NCBI RefSeq assembly: GCF_018139145.2
Contig: NC_059476.1
Span: forward strand, 15,869,543 to 15,933,542
Source: Gymnogyps californianus
Lineage: Eukaryota > Chordata > Aves > Accipitriformes > Cathartidae
DNA length: 64,000 nt
Direction: 5' to 3'
Below the pieces are notes generated by a model, which was given only the letters and a program-made list of their open reading frames with translations, was not told the DNA's origin and did not search any database. Of this stretch, positions 1-14,450 are shown piece by piece. Made by a program: the position numbers and the translations under genes. Positions within the stretch are counted from its first letter, which is position 1. Each line of letters starts with the position of its first letter.

Positions 1-1904
1 ATCTAATTCTTGTGGCTGATGCAAAGCTTACGGTTTAACTGTCACATTAAGGCAGTGACACAACCTGCATTTCTTCTGAAAGGAAAAGGAAGCTTGGACA
101 AATGACTGCATGCTCCTCCTTGTTATTGTCAGGTATCCTGATCCCTTTGTTCTCTTGGAACGTTGTTCTGCCCTTTGCAGTACTCAGCAAGTACTAGTGC
201 TTGACTGGATTAGGTCTCACCGGTAGTCACTGCCACTAATTGGCAGATTTTAAAATTTAGAGTTTTCTCAGAGGGAACCTAGAATGGGAAATAACTCATG
301 TTGTGCAGTAAAAGAAACTGTTCCATATTTTCCTTCATGTATATTTAACACAATCTGTAATTTACAAAAATAGATTTGAATTAGTCTGCCTGTGGAAGCT
401 TATATCTAAGATAACTTCAACAAGGCAGGCAGTCCCTCGTTGCATGTGACTGACGGCTTAGTTGAGGCTGCAGCTTGGAGACAGACAGCAGTACTCACTG
501 TATACATTGCTGAACCTTATTGTTGAGGAAAATTAAAAATGAGCAACCAAGTAGTTGCTCTCACAGACCTGAAAACAGTATTCAAAGTAGCTGCAATTAC
601 TTATTTTACCATAATAGTGAATCTCGACAGGGAAGTAGTCCTTACCTGCTCAGCTCATAGAGTAGTTTGAAATTAGGGAATGAAAAGGGTGCTGTATGTA
701 GCCAGGCTGTTTGGGTCCTGTGTCCAACAGGCAAACTTGCCTTCATGATGGCCTGAATTTGTGAAATATGATCGGTCTGTCCTAATTGTGTGCACAGGTT
801 CAGATTTAACTGTCTTCTCATATCCATAACGTCCGAGATCCTCCTGTTGCTTCTCAACACAAAATGAAACCCTTGTAACAGTGATCAGAAACCGAGAATT
901 TAGTTAAAATACATGATAATTAAAATATTTCAGCGTTGTTTTTTCTGACCCCACTTCTGTCAATTTAAACAATAGCTTTTGTGCTTAGACTAACATTCAT
1001 TTAGAGAAAAATAAAAGTGAAAAATACTTAAGTTAACAACTAAACTACAAAAAAAATTAGGTTGTTAATTAAGTAAGACTTGTAATTTCTCAGCAAAGAA
1101 AGCCCTCTTTCTGACAAATAAACCTTCCCTATAAGTCTTTGATTGTAGGTAATAAAAATGTTGCTTAATTAATGCCAATTATGTGCATGTGTTGTTTTCT
1201 TTCAAGTCACTGGATTTTACAAAATTGTGTGAACTACGGAGTTGAATCAGTTTGTTCTCCTGCCATGTTAATTTAGATCTGTCAGCCCTGTTCTGGATCA
1301 TAATTTGTAATCCCGGACAGTTCTGAGGTATGTTGTAATGGGAGTATTTTGAGATTTGATTTAGAAGATTGAAGATGATTAAGCATCACAGTCAATTAAT
1401 TCATTGTTTGAGACATGAGTTTTGAAACTGGTTCAGGTCGTAAGTGAAGATAAGTTTGGTATTTAATAATTTGTGGAAAGAATCAGCTGCAGTTCTTAGA
1501 GAACACATGCATCATAAAAAAATCAACAGCTTTTGAAAAATTTTAAATAGTTGGAGGGGTGGAATTGAAAGTCAAGATAGGATGTCCAAAGAGGTGCCTT
1601 GAATACTGCATGCTCTCAACTTGCAAAGCCAGAGAGGAGGTGTATCTGCAGTACTCTTTAAGAACCTGATATTTGGTTGCTACAAAGAATGAATGATACA
1701 ATAGCAAAGGCTTTTGAAGCCCAGAGTTGGAAACTCTTTAAAAAATAATTCTCTATATAGCATCTTTTAAAAAGAATTTCAGATTTTGCTTATGATAAAT
1801 TAAATACATCAACATCAGACAACTATAACTTGGCTTCAGTCAAAATCTAAATAGCTTTTGTCTCCAAAAGCCTGGGAAGTGTAGATGAGCTTTGGCTGTG
1901 AGGT

Positions 1905-1990
1905 TAGAAACACAGAGTCACTTAGGTTGGAAGAGACCTCAGGAGGTCCAACCTTCTGCTCAGAGCAGGGTCAATATTGAATTCATTAGT
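1905..1990 (-). mobile_element. CR1 LINE 3'-end fragment
   Basis: The + strand carries the reverse complement of the CR1 tail: a degenerate cacagagtcacttaggttgg, then aagagacct...gaggtccaacc and the clincher tctgctcagagcaggg. CR1 elements are usually 5'-truncated in birds. Its orientation is opposite to BTRC. Confidence 0.8.
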
Positions 1991-4900
1991 CCCAGTTAAC
2001 CTCCACTGCTAGGTACCTGCTTCTCCCAAGTTTTACATACACAGAAAGTCTACCTTACAATTCAAAGTGTAAGTCTCCCACTGCACCCAGAAATGAAGCC
2101 AACACTGGGAGTACGTAATGTGTTTGCATGAGAAGGGCTACGTTTGGCACTAGCTGCTGCCTCCCTTAATCTCCTAAGATAGCACTGAGGACCTCATTAA
2201 GTTACGCAGTCTGGAACTAACAAAGGCACAAAAACAACTGCTGCAAACTGCTTCCTAAATGAAGACGGGAGATATATTGCTTCTAATATACAGAAGTGAT
2301 CAGAGATCTCAAAAGTTTCAGTACTTGGGCATGCGTATGTGGGGAAGTGCTGCTGATACTGTGTCTTACTGCAGTTTGGTCAGCACAACCTCTCTCTTAC
2401 CTGGCTCTGATTCGGATCCAAGCCACAACTGTTTGGAGATGCAGGGGGGAACAGGTGGCCTGCAGCATCAGCCCAAAGAGGCACACAGCTGAGTGTTGCC
2501 AGCATCACTAACAGATCTGCAATGGCAGAGGTCTTGCTTTCACTTCACATGTCCTTTCACTCCCGCTGGACAGGTCAGGTATTGGACTGTAATCCTCTCC
2601 TGCCACATGTGAGAGGTGCGGGGAGAGAGAAGTCATTGCCAGCGCTTTTCTCCAAGTCCTCTTAAGGGGATAAAAGGAGCGGCCTTGGATGCCGTCCGTA
2701 CTGCAGGAGGGAAGGTCTGTGTGTCAGGATTTGGGGGCAGCAGCAGGACTGTGTACAGAGTTCGGGCCCAGAATGGCAAGGACAGCTGTTGGCCGGACTG
2801 AGGGACACCGGCGGGCAATGCCGGGAAGTTTTTGTCAGGTGCTTCTGTCATCTGCTTGGGTCTAGTTACTTCTAGTCTTTCTTACTAGACTTGTCAGAGA
2901 TGTAAAAACATAGCTGTGGATAGCCTAACACATCCTGTTGTATTTCCTCATCTCTGTCACATACTAATATTAAAATTGCAAACTTCTAAACCCAAGCAAT
3001 GTTCAGAAGTCCCCTGGTGGTTACATACTGGAATTGCTGTGATGAGTAAAGGAACTTAACTAAAGCACCCCCTCACTAGGACGCTTACCTTCAGGGGTGT
3101 GTGAGTTGTTTTCATGTTTGTATTGATTTTAGGAGTGGTATCTGGATGCGATGTCTCAGTTTGAGAAAACTCGAGGTGAAAATTTTTCTTAACGCACTTG
3201 ACTTTTGATTCGGCTTTGGAAGGCTGCTGAAAAGATTAGTACAGCTGCATTTTTTCTAATTGGTGAAGTCAAGGCCATGCCTCTTCTAATGACTCTGTTT
3301 TGTTTAGTTTTTAAGTGACAAATTTGTTTGCTGGCACTTCAGGGGAAGTTTGCACTTGTGTAGAGTGTGGTATGGTGTCACCTGGTGACATTGCCCTCAC
3401 TGAGCACCTTTCATGCAGAAGCCTCCGAAGACATTCCCAGCATTAAGCTGTGCTTTGTCTCTGTGTGAAGTGTGTTAGGATACATCTATTTAACAGATAG
3501 ACTCGTGAAATCAAGAGGAGTGACTTGCCTATGGCAGTGCAAGAAGGCAGTGGGAGAGTTAGGAGTAAAACTTGAAAGACTTGGCTCCCATTTTCCTTTC
3601 TCATTTTTACATTGTACTGCCAGCCTTCAGTTTATCAAGAATTAATAAGTAATAACCTATGATTGAAAAGGGCTGACACTCTTTCTGTCATGAGTTGTTT
3701 CTCTGTCTTCAGCGTTGTGCAGAACTCAGCAGAGTTACACCTTTTGAGTTTTACTTAAGCGGCGTTACTCAATATTTAATGCTGAAATAGAAACACGTAA
3801 TTCACAACTGCAGGCGACCTGTCAGCTGCATTGGGATGTTTGTCAGCTGCAAGGGAGGGTGAGGTAGCAAGACTTTTTCATGCCATGAAACCTGAAAATT
3901 TTCAACAACTTTTTCATTTAGTTTCTTGCTACATTTCACATTGTACACACAGCTGACATGATAATCCTTCAGCTGGTCCTAAATTACATTTTAAAATAGA
4001 GATCAGTTAATTATAGCAATCTGTGTATTTTTAATCGGTTATAGAGGGGATTTCTCCTGACACTTGTTTCTCCTGAATTTCAGATAAACTAGTGGATGTA
4101 TTCTTAATTATTCATGTGACAGCAGAAAGTAAATCAGATAAAAATTATGGACAACCCTACCCAATACTGCTTTGGATGAGACCAAATAGTCACAGCTTAG
4201 CATCTATGGCTCTTCTGTTTTGAGAGTGCTAGAGGGAGCTCTAACCCCTTGATCAAAGGAACAGGCTATGAATTCTCTTGATGTTTAATTTTATTTTGTA
4301 TCAGAAGGTTGCATATGTTTTTTCCAGGCATGATCCCAACTTGCTCTTTCTAGATTAGAAGATGCAAATAGTGTGGTTTTGAGTATACTAATACTAGACT
4401 TAATACAGGCTATTGTGAGCTGACTGAAAATACAGGAAACAAGTGAGAGGTATCACAGAGGTGTTTAACAAATAGCATGCAATGGTAAAGTCTAACATTG
4501 CCTTCCTTTCACAAAGGAGGACAATGCTCACAATAGAAGACTTAATGATATTTAAAAGAGAGTATGTTTAAAACTGTTGGAAGGAAAAGCTACTTTACTG
4601 AGCATGTAATTGGTTCTTAGATGTTTAGCCAATTATTATAGTAGAAGTTAAAGAAAGGGTTGGTGATTGTTAGATAAATTTACAATGGGATGCATCAGTG
4701 CATGAGGATGGAAGAAATTTCTCACATGATATGCTCCACCCTGATTACATTCTTGATATGCAGGAAAGTAACTCTCAGAAGTGGGATGAAAAGAAGAAAA
4801 GAAAGCTTAGCCTGTATTTGTGGAAAGGGAAGTGCAGGTAGATTGATGCTATTTTCAATGTTTATTAATCTCATTAAAAGGAATAGTAGAATCATGCCTT

Positions 4901-5481
4901 TGAGTGAAAGAACATTATGTGGAAAATACAGTATGTTGAAGGACCAAGTGAGGCTAGCAGTCCTGTTCTGCCACAATTTACTGGGTTTTTATATTGCTTA
5001 TATGTTATATTCAAACAATTCCGCTTTGATTGAGTCTACTATAGGGAGTGGAATACTGGAAGGCTCCCTCCTTCCTTTAGTTTGAGGTTTTTTTCTGAAA
5101 GATTATTGGCAGCTAAGCACTGAGCCAAGGAGGAATCCCTAGTGCGATAGTCTGTGACTTGGGCTTCTGAGTTGTGCAATTTGAGTATTAGCTGATAGGG
5201 ACAAAGTCTGCTCAGCTGTGAAACTGAATATGCCTTCCTGAAGTGCTGTTATGGTCAGAGCTGGTCAGTTGTTGTTGCAGAGGGTACTATTTCTTGCCTT
5301 TCTTCTGTCGTGTACTTTCACGTATCAACAGTGTTTGGCCTAACCCAACCTAATGCAATTTCTGAAGATTCAGAATTCATTAGAGAATGTCCTTAGCTTG
5401 TATTTTCGGAGTCTGTCCCTCAGGTCATGAATCTCTTACCAGGTACCAATGAAAGAATGGACCAACACAATCTTAAGATAT

Positions 5482-5838
5482 AAAGTCATAGAAAACTTTA
5501 AATTAGGATGGACCTCTGGAGGTCTCCAGTCCAACTGCCTATTCAGAGGAGGATTACCTTCAAAAGCAGCTCATTTTGCTCAGAACCTTGTCCGCTCATG
5601 TTTTGAAAATCTCCCTCTTAATGTCCAGAGTTTTGCTTGCTACAGCTTGTGCCTGTTGCCCCTCTTCCTGTCATTACGCACTTTTGAAAAGACTCTGTCT
5701 CACTTTCCTCTGTAACCTCCCTTTAGGTAGTGGAAGGCTAGTAGATAGCCCCCAGTCTTCTCCAGGCCAAACACATCCAGCTCCCCTAGCAATCTTAGTG
5801 GTCCTTCATGGGAATCACTCCAGTTTGCCAGCAAGGTA
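5482..5838 (-). mobile_element. CR1 LINE 3'-end fragment, about 360 bp
   Basis: The reverse-complement CR1 tail starts with gtcatagaaaactttaaatt, followed by ggatggacctctggaggtct and ccagtccaactgcc. It continues into the typical upstream sequence (gctacagcttgtgcctgttg, ccccagtcttctcca, ctcagc-like segments). Open frames at 5449-5839 are LINE-derived or chance and are not genes. Confidence 0.85.
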
Positions 5839-8741
5839 ACGTTTGACTGCAAGGTTAGCAGAACAGCTCATCTCGAGAAGACAATGCTCATTAGTGAGAG
5901 AGAGTTATGGGATGATCTTGTAGGGGTTGTAGGAGGCTGCAAGTCAAAATCTGTCAAGATTTTGGCTGCAGCCCACTGACCAGCTTTGACCTGACATTGT
6001 GCAAGAGTATTTCATGGACTTTTCCTCTTACAGCTGCCTCTATGGTGGCTGCTAACACCAGTAGTATTGGTATCAGCCAGTGTGAGCTGATGAGATGTCC
6101 TCTTCTAGATGTAGCTGTACTGGTGGAAAAGAATACCACTCAGCCTTCGTCTGGCTGCTGCAGGTTGCTGCCCTCCAGGATCTGTCAGCAAAACTGCAAA
6201 CCTGCTTTCAGTTAAGGTGAGGTGTTTTAGCGTAGACAGTTTAAATAGCAGGTCTTTGCTAACAAGCTTATTTTGACTGAAATAGGTTAGGGAGTGCTTG
6301 TGTAGCCAACTCTGCCAGCAGATCTAAGGAGTACATTTGCAGTGGGAGCAAAGCACGTACGTGAATCTTGCAGTTCTTCAGAACGCTGCTGCATTTTTGT
6401 ATGTTGCATCTCTCCAGTACGCCTGGAAATATGTAGTACTCCTGTAACTGGGAAATGGTATATGATATCCAGCATGTATATTCATGAATTCCAGTTCTGA
6501 ATCACTCACTTTGCCTTGGCCAGGTAGTTTGGTGCACTTGTGCCCTCTTTGTTGTTGGTAGTAAAATGCATCTCCAAGGAGGAAACTCATGGAAAATAAT
6601 ACTGGGTAAACTATCTTGGAGGGCTTGTGTTTCTTGATGATAAAAGCTTTAGATAGACAGAACCACAGTGTTTTGAAAATCTCAGTAGAGTTATTGGGAG
6701 CAGATAACAGGTCTTTTGGGTCATTCTCCCCCTCTACTTGTGTGTTGTTCCTGGTGGTATAGTCTTCACTGTTCAGCCATGTTTTGAATCACTTGTGTCC
6801 ACCTACCTGTTCCTGGCTGCTTTTCTCTCTGAGTTAAGGGAGTACTTGGAGCAAAAAGAAAATCAACAATAACACCCGTGAAGAGTAACTTCACTCAGGT
6901 AGAACATGCTTGGGTGTTTTAAAAACAGAAGCAACTATTCCAGAAAACTATGAAACTGCTGCTTAGAGCATAGCTTATGCCTTTCCCTGCCATAAATGAG
7001 CCCTTTGCTGCTACTGGCCGTTACCCGATGACTTTAGTAGGCTAGTTCTCCAAGTGATAATGAGCATATTCCTTGCCTCCATTAACAGTAATAACATGTA
7101 ATGGTCCCAGCAGTTCAAGTGTGGTTCTGGTAGCCATGCCGAGGAAGAAAGCATTTCCTTTGGTGACTTCCACTGGAAGTGATTTGTTATTACTGGAGGA
7201 TCTGCTTTGAAATTTGTGCATGATCACTTTACAACTAATAAAAGGTGTGCTCTGAAATCTAGCTCTTTAAGAGTGATGGTGTCTGCCCTCCCGCCCATAT
7301 GTCTAGATATGCATTTGGTCAGGGATTGTAGTTTGGGAAAGTAACATATGCCAGTGCTGTGCTGATGCAAGCAGATTTCTCATCAGTGCTTGTGTTTGCA
7401 AAGACAACTTGGATATAAGGGAGGAGGGGGAGAGGGACTCCCAATTCACATCCATTTCTGGCATCAGAGAAATTTTATTTTGGAGGTTTTTGCCAACACT
7501 TAAAATCTAGATGGGAGACCTATATCAAAGGAAGGTTTACAGTAAGAGCCACGAGATTCCAGACAATTAAACTTTATTAGTCTGTCTGAAACATTAAGTA
7601 TTAGCTTAAAAGAATAGTTTTTTAATCTCCTCTCCCTGTTGCTGTTTACTGTGTAGTGGTGTGGGAGGGGAGCAGCTTCTCCAGCAAGGTATTACTGCTG
7701 CTCTTTGTATAGCCAGTGTGCAAGTGCCCATGGCTCAGTCCTGCCTCCCCAGTCCCTGGAGAGACTGAGCATGTTACTTCTCTGGTGTCTGCAGCCTTCT
7801 CTGGCCCTAAACCAAAACAGCCTTCTCCCTTTCTTCTGTGTCTGAGGTAATATCCTTAGCCAGGTGCCCTCCAGGCTGATACCATATCATAGATACTTAG
7901 GTGGTACCTCTGAAAACTGTTGGCCCCCCAGGATTTCAGAAAGTGCAGCAGGTTGGGCTGCTGTGTCCAGCATAATTCCAGTGATCTTTCATCTAGATGT
8001 TTCCTTTCTTATCAAAGTTTTTCTGCAGTGTGATTAGAAACCAGATGTGGACAAACATCTAAAAGCCCCAGACAGGCAAAATTGCTAGTTCCTTGGGTAT
8101 CCAGGGGACTGTTAATTTCAGTGTGAGCATGTATTTTGAATTTTCTCTTGAAAATAAATCGTAAAGATGCTGTGGTTTCTTTCGTGGTGCTTTCTTTTTG
8201 ACTCTCAGATGTGATTGATGATCATCTACTTCTGGGTTATGTTCGTTTTTCAGAATGTTTCAGTGAGCTTTGCAGCGTGGAAACTAATTCAGTACTGAGC
8301 GAGTAAGTCCATATATGTGCTAAACCCATGGTTAACCTCACAGAGACTGTTATGTGAGATGGAGGCGGACAGAAATGGGTAGATTCTAAACTGAGCTTTT
8401 AAAATAAAAGTAAATGGAGTGAGTTGTTTAATGACCTAGCATTGTAGCTTTGCTGTCAAGTCAAACACTGGAAAAGCAGGTTCCATCCTGCAAAGGAGAA
8501 AAATGAGGAGCCAGCTACCTTACTTATGTCTTTCAGGTGCTATGGCTCACGAGATCCTGCTCTTTATGGTGAGACACCCCTTGCCACCCCCCAGTTCTCA
8601 AAGCAAAGGAGCTCTTTAATAGGAAGCTGCCAATAAGGAGCTGCAAAGGACTTCTTCCCTCTTTGCTTAGCCTTGGCAGTTTGGGAATCAGTTCTGCAGC
8701 ATTTGATAATTACAAGCCTAAAAAAGAAGAAGCCAGCAATA

Positions 8742-8797
8742 GAAATTGAACCTGTATCCTCTTAATTATGCTGTTACTACCTTTAGGCCATACAAAC
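8742..8797 (-). repeat. Possible decayed tRNA-derived SINE head
   Basis: Read on the minus strand, TGGCCTAAAGG (8790-8780) fits an RNA polymerase III A box. GGTTCAATTTC (8752-8742) fits a B box, with about tRNA spacing between them. The acceptor arms do not pair, so it is not a tRNA gene. It may be chance. Confidence 0.2.
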
Positions 8798-9529
8798 AGC
8801 ACCCTTTCAACAGCATTCTCAAATAACTAGCTCTGCCCTTTAGCATGGAGGCCTGGCATACATTCTCAGCTCCGTTTCACCATTTTTGTTACATTGCTAC
8901 ATTGGAGTGGTATTGAGTGGTACTTCATCACGGACAGTAACAAGCAGTTTCATGGCCACACAAGTAGCATTGGAAAAGCCAACCGTGCTGAGGTTCTCTG
9001 GCTAAGAGCAGCTTTACAGGCATCAAACCGAATCATCCCACTGACACACTGGTACTTTTTAATCCCTCTGCTTTTCCCACACAGCTTCTAACATGTTCCA
9101 GAATTCCTGAGCTTTGTGCCACTGCTGAAACTAGTTTCATGTCTGGATTCACTGTTGTGGGTATTTTTAATGTCGTTAATCTTGAAGAATATTCAGGATA
9201 TAGAGGCAAGTGTGGCTTTGCTTTCATTGTGAAGTTCCTGTCTTCCCCCCCCCCCTACTCTGGACATACACCTCCATGGTTCCTTTCTTTGTCATCCCAT
9301 TGCTTTTTTTTTTCCCCCCAGTGTCTTTTATCTTGTGAGTAAAGTTTGAACAGTACGCAGAAAGTTAACTGCCTGGAGTCTTTTAAATATAAGTAACACG
9401 CACCCAGTAATAAGCTGTCGGTTGTTTTTTTGCTGCCTGCAAAGAAACATAAACACAGCGCTCATTTCTGGCAGGTTTTTACTGTCAGAGTTTCTCCTAT
9501 TATATTTATCTTACAATTTGCCAGGGGGT

Positions 9530-9960
9530 GAAGTTATTAAGTTTTAGCAGCAGCCATCGATCAAGTTCACAAGTTAACACGATAAAGGCTCTGTGCCGCT
9601 CCGATCCGGGAAAATGATGATCCTCACTCGGTAATTAACTAAATGAGAAAGTTAAATCTTACTTGAGAGCTGGGAGAGATGAAAGAGAGGTGTTTGTCAG
9701 TTTCTCAGTGGAAATTAGAAGCAGTTTTCTGCAATTCCCTAAGCTGCTGCTCTGTCATATTTTACATAAGCACTGGGAAAACGTCTTGTAATTAGTGCTG
9801 TCATGGAGGATTTTTTTTGCTGAAGGATGTTGGAATAATTCATTAGATTATCAAGAAAGGCTTGTGTCCTGAAATGATTAGCACAGTGAAATTTAAACCA
9901 TTAACGATAACAAGTTTAGAGCTTGCTGCAGTGCAGAGGCACCCGGGGTATGTCTGTGCC
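9530..9960. promoter_or_regulatory. Candidate conserved noncoding element in BTRC intron
   Basis: This block lacks simple repeats and CR1 sequence and contains several TAAT-core words (gtaattaact, cattagatta, gattag) plus atcgatcaag. The text has the look of a vertebrate CNE. The BTRC neighbourhood in vertebrates lies between LBX1 and FGF8, both with long-range enhancers, which makes this plausible. Conservation was not tested. Confidence 0.35.
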
Positions 9961-12900
9961 TATTTCAATCATTTCTTATAATTAAACATTATGTCCTCTT
10001 TTTTCCTCCCCTTCACTAAGACCCATCCAAAATTCCTGTTAAGGTGGCTCTGTCTAGATCAGTGACTTAACCACGACTGGCAGTGCAAGCAGTTGGAGGT
10101 GAAATGCTGCGGTTGCAGATAAGCAGTAGAAGACATCTCTCTGTGTCAGAGCCTGTAGTCCCAGGGAGTTCGGGAAGGAAGGGAGAAGCCCAGTATGACC
10201 TGTCGGTACTGGAGTGTCGAAGGGAAGTCCCTTCCTTTTGTCTAGGAGAACTCTGAGGAATTTGCAGTGGTGGTCTAAGCTCTCAGTCTTTTCAGAGCTC
10301 CAGCATGAAGATGTCTTGCAGGTTCAGAAGGTCCCAAACCTTGCTGGGATCATTTAAGCCATTCTCGATATTCTAGGAGACAGCTTCTCTTTCTCTTTGA
10401 CTTTAAGAGATGTCTTCTTACCTTAAGAAACATATGATCTGAATTAATCCACCCTGTGGAAAGTGTTGTAACAAAGTCCTCTGCAATGATTAGAGGACGT
10501 GGTGTTTTCTTAAAAAAATATATAAAAGTTGTGACCACTCATACGGGTGGGGAAACGCTATACCTATACTAGAATCAGAGAACTGTGCTTGTGTTTGTTT
10601 TTTCTGTGCTTTAGGAGGCTCCTTGGTCCCCTGTACTAAACAAAAACAAAAGTAACCTTGGTTGTCAAATATGGATTGCAGCTGTGATATACCATGCCTG
10701 TTTTGTTTTATATGCAGAGCAGTAGATTTATCCAGGCTTTATTTATCTGTGTTGAAATATTGCACCTTCCTATAGTTGCAAGCCATTATTTAGATTAAAG
10801 TCCTTTCATATATTAGTCCTCTTCTACTTCACTGGGCATACAAATGTGCTTTGTGTTAAATGTAGCCATTTGGAGAAATGGTCTTGTAATTATGGGCTGC
10901 AATGGAGCATAGTACGTAGATCCCTGAGCTAGTACCAACCTGAGGCACTCAATCCCCTGGGTTTCCTGGCACAGCTTACTAGCTCAGGCACACCGTTGTA
11001 GAACACCTCTACTGTTCTGCAGATGAGTTGTTGTGCCTAGAGCCAGCTGGGGCACCTCTCAGTCCTCACTTACAGGGGTTTGTGAAAAGGGAGTCAGAAA
11101 AGCTTTATCTGTTCCAAGTTAGTAGTTTGCTCTGTTATACCCAAACTTCCTCCCAGGTGATGGACTATCAGTGCTTCTTCTTCTTTGCCACTTTTGGAAG
11201 TGAAGCTTGTAAAAAGCATGACCGTATACAGTGCATTTGGATGGATATTTACCCTAGCAGTATGCATGGCATGTGGGACAGTTCTTTCTTTTTCAGGTGA
11301 GGCCTGGTTATTGTACCAGGAGAGGGAAGAGGCTGTAGACGATTGTGTGCTCCAGGAAATAGTTGCTGTTATTGTTCTGAGGTGGTTTGTCATGAACTTG
11401 AGGCAGTTGGTCAGAATGGTTGAGTCATCAGGGTTTCTCAGGAAGCCAGATCGATTCTCTTACTGATAGTAACCGCCCTCCTCCCCAACGCTTTAATAAT
11501 ATAGATGCTTGATGATGTTGTTTTGTTGTTGCTTTTTTTAATAACAGGCCTTTTTCACTGAACCCCCAGTGGATTTTCAGGAATCTTCAAATTGAAGTTC
11601 TGGAATTTTGTTCTAAACTGTAGCTACAGGCGGTCTGGGGGAGGCACATGAGCATGTATTGCTATTGAGTGATTTGGGAGTCCTGTGAGTTCATCTGTCT
11701 CTACTCTGCAGAACTGGTGTGTTCGTGGCTTGCCCTGTCTTCCTCGTCCCCTGCTTGCATAGACCACAGGTCCTGCTGGGCACACCATGGCTACCTCTGG
11801 GCTTGTCCTTGCTCCTTTTGATGGGAAACCAGAGCAGGCAAGGGTGCAAACCAGATGTCAAGTTGATGTTGTCAGAATGCAGCTAAAGTACATTCATAAA
11901 CCTAAAAAATGTAGTGTTCCCCTGTCCACTAATTTGGACATAAACACTGTGACATGTATAGTGCTTTTCTTAGCAGAACCACTATATAAACCTGGAGTTT
12001 GACTTCCAGAGCTGTTACAAGTGTTGGTCAATGGACTCTTTAATTTACTCATTATTCCCACCCAAGAGGCCTGTATTCATTTGGGATCCAGGCAGAATGG
12101 GTTGTTTTGTCCCATCTAAGCCATCTGTTTGTACACACATGAGCCATTACTTGTTTTTGCAGATGTTGCAGCTTCTGTTTGATACCCCAAACTGATGTTT
12201 TAGAGGTAATTGGGGAGCTGAAGGCTGCTGGGAGAAGGGTGCTCAGGAGTCAAGGAAAGGCCAGAACGTGGTGCCCCTGTGAAAGGAGTTGCCACTTTTG
12301 TGGTCTTTGCGCATCACTCTGCTCCAGCTCAGCATATTAGTCAGACTTTACAGTCTCTCAAATTACAAGGCAGAGGTATAGGTTTTTTAAAAAATGCTTT
12401 GTAGAGACAGCCTGTTGTGAGATACACAGCAAACAAAATGAGAAATGAAATGAGATCAAGCTTGTAGAATACAACATCTCTCTGCTGTCTTAATCCAGCA
12501 TTTTTACAGGGGTGTCTGTTTTTCAGGCAGCTTAACTGCAGCAGAAATGGCCAGAATCCCTTAAGACCGTTGTTCAGTGCAGTCCATTGGTAATCATTTT
12601 TTGCCAGACTGTTTCCTACTGTGGAGTTTGCTAAGAAAGGTCCAGGCTTTTACACCTAAGACTTCATGCCTACAGTCCTTTTAGAGATTCCTCTATATAA
12701 AAAGTTGGCCCAAGAGAGACTATTTTTTTCCTGCTGCCCAGTACTGGATCTATGACTCGCTTGCAGTCAGTGCTGTCCATGTGATGACTAAATGAAAGCA
12801 TAGCTCAGTCATAGCCCTTGTCTTGCATGATCTTCTGAACACACACAGAGATTCGCAGGGAGGAGTAGGGATAAAAGTAAAGTTGAAAACATTGAGCTGC

Positions 12901-14450
12901 AGAATTGAGCACTGATGGTGTGATCTCCACGTTCTGTGTTCTCAAAGAAACTTAAGTCAAACCATAATTCAGAAATAAAAGAAACTGCTTGTTAAAAATG
13001 ACAGCTAATTACTGTCTTTTTCTACCAGAGGAAAGTCTATCCAGCTTTGCTGGAAATGCTGAAAAGAGTATTTAGGTGGATTTTCTCTAGAAAATGAAAT
13101 GTACATGGTGATTAGTTGAGTAGATTTTCAAATTATGAGGTTTTTGGTGTTCTGAGGTCAGGACTGCTGTCGGGGTTGGGGGGGTATTGAAGTACAGGAG
13201 TTCTTTACTCCTGAGAAATGAGAAATTCCTGCATTCTAAACCCAGTTTTGGTAACTAGATTTTGTGGTCTCTAAATAACCCACTGTTTTGGCACTTGCTG
13301 AAAAAAGGCTTTTTTTGTTGTTTTTTCTTTTCCTGTAAAATTAGTTAATCCATGCATTTCTTTTAGATCATTAGATATCTTTGCAGAGAGATTTAGGTAC
13401 TCGTTTTTTCCCTTAAAGTTAATAAAGTCTCCTAGTGAGGTTGATACCTGGAATTATCATCGTAGAACAGAACTATGGCATCCCTACATCAATGTTTTAT
13501 GTATTCTGATGTCTGTAATTTGTTTTTAATTATTTGATAATTAATAGAGAACCTCTAAATGTATTTTGTAAATAAAAACGATGTAATGATATTGACTGTT
13601 ATTATAAGGCTGTCTGGCATTAAACCATTGCAGTGAAAGAGGGAAAATGACATGTTTTCAGCATTTAATACAAACTATTTGAACAGTATGGGAAAAAATA
13701 ATTTCCCAGCAAACAGTTAATCTTACTTGGACAAAGAATATCCTTGCAATGCAAAATGTGCACTTTTCTTCCGGTTAAATTGTTTAGAAAGCAGAAATTA
13801 TATCTTGCTATCAAGTAGTAAATTGAAATGTCAGTGTTTTGTTTTGTCCCTGAAACTCTTCTTTGAGCTGAGTCCTTCTGACAAGATATTAACAGTGCTC
13901 AGAAAGTTGAAAATCTTCTGTGAAAGAAGTATGTACCAAATATCAGAGTGTGTTTTAGCTGGCTTTGCTCTCAAGGTATGATTTTATACTCAAAAGAAGT
14001 ACTATCAATTTTTTTCTCATCCATTTCATGCATTCCCTATGAATTTTAGCAGCAGTCCATTCTTTAGGAAAAAAACAGAGTACAAATGCAGTTTTCTGTT
14101 GGTGCATTGAAGTAACTGGTAACTGTAGGTTAGGAATCCAAATGCATTTTACTGTCTGCACAATGTAAATAAAATTGTGTTTATGTTAAATTGCCGCTGA
14201 AGGTTTCCCATCTAACCAGAGTCCTTTGTGTGCAGCTCTGGCATGAGCCAGTGCATTGTCCTGCAGGGGTTACAGCTCTCAGTGGCTGTGCTCCGACTGA
14301 CAGCACCAAATGGGATACATGGTCTCAGCCAACTTTATGTATCAGAGTGCTTTTTTGCTTCTATTTTCTTCCCCCTAAAAAAATTATAAAACCACTTGAG
14401 CTTCTTTTCATATGTGTGATTTGGGTTATTTCTCTCCTTCCTGTTTACAG

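Larger units (their letters stand above)
1..14450 (+). other. BTRC intron (3' part), no exon recognised
   Basis: This AT-rich sequence lies upstream of the first BTRC exon seen. I looked for the family's preceding exons (the NSCARLCLNQETVC segment and upstream) in all frames and did not find them, so they are probably outside the window. Contents: two CR1 tails (1905-1990, 5482-5838), a tRNA-like minus-strand segment (about 8743-8797), a C run at 9247-9255, and an unusually non-repetitive, homeodomain-motif-rich block at about 9530-9960. Open frames here are short and show no domain. Confidence 0.8.
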
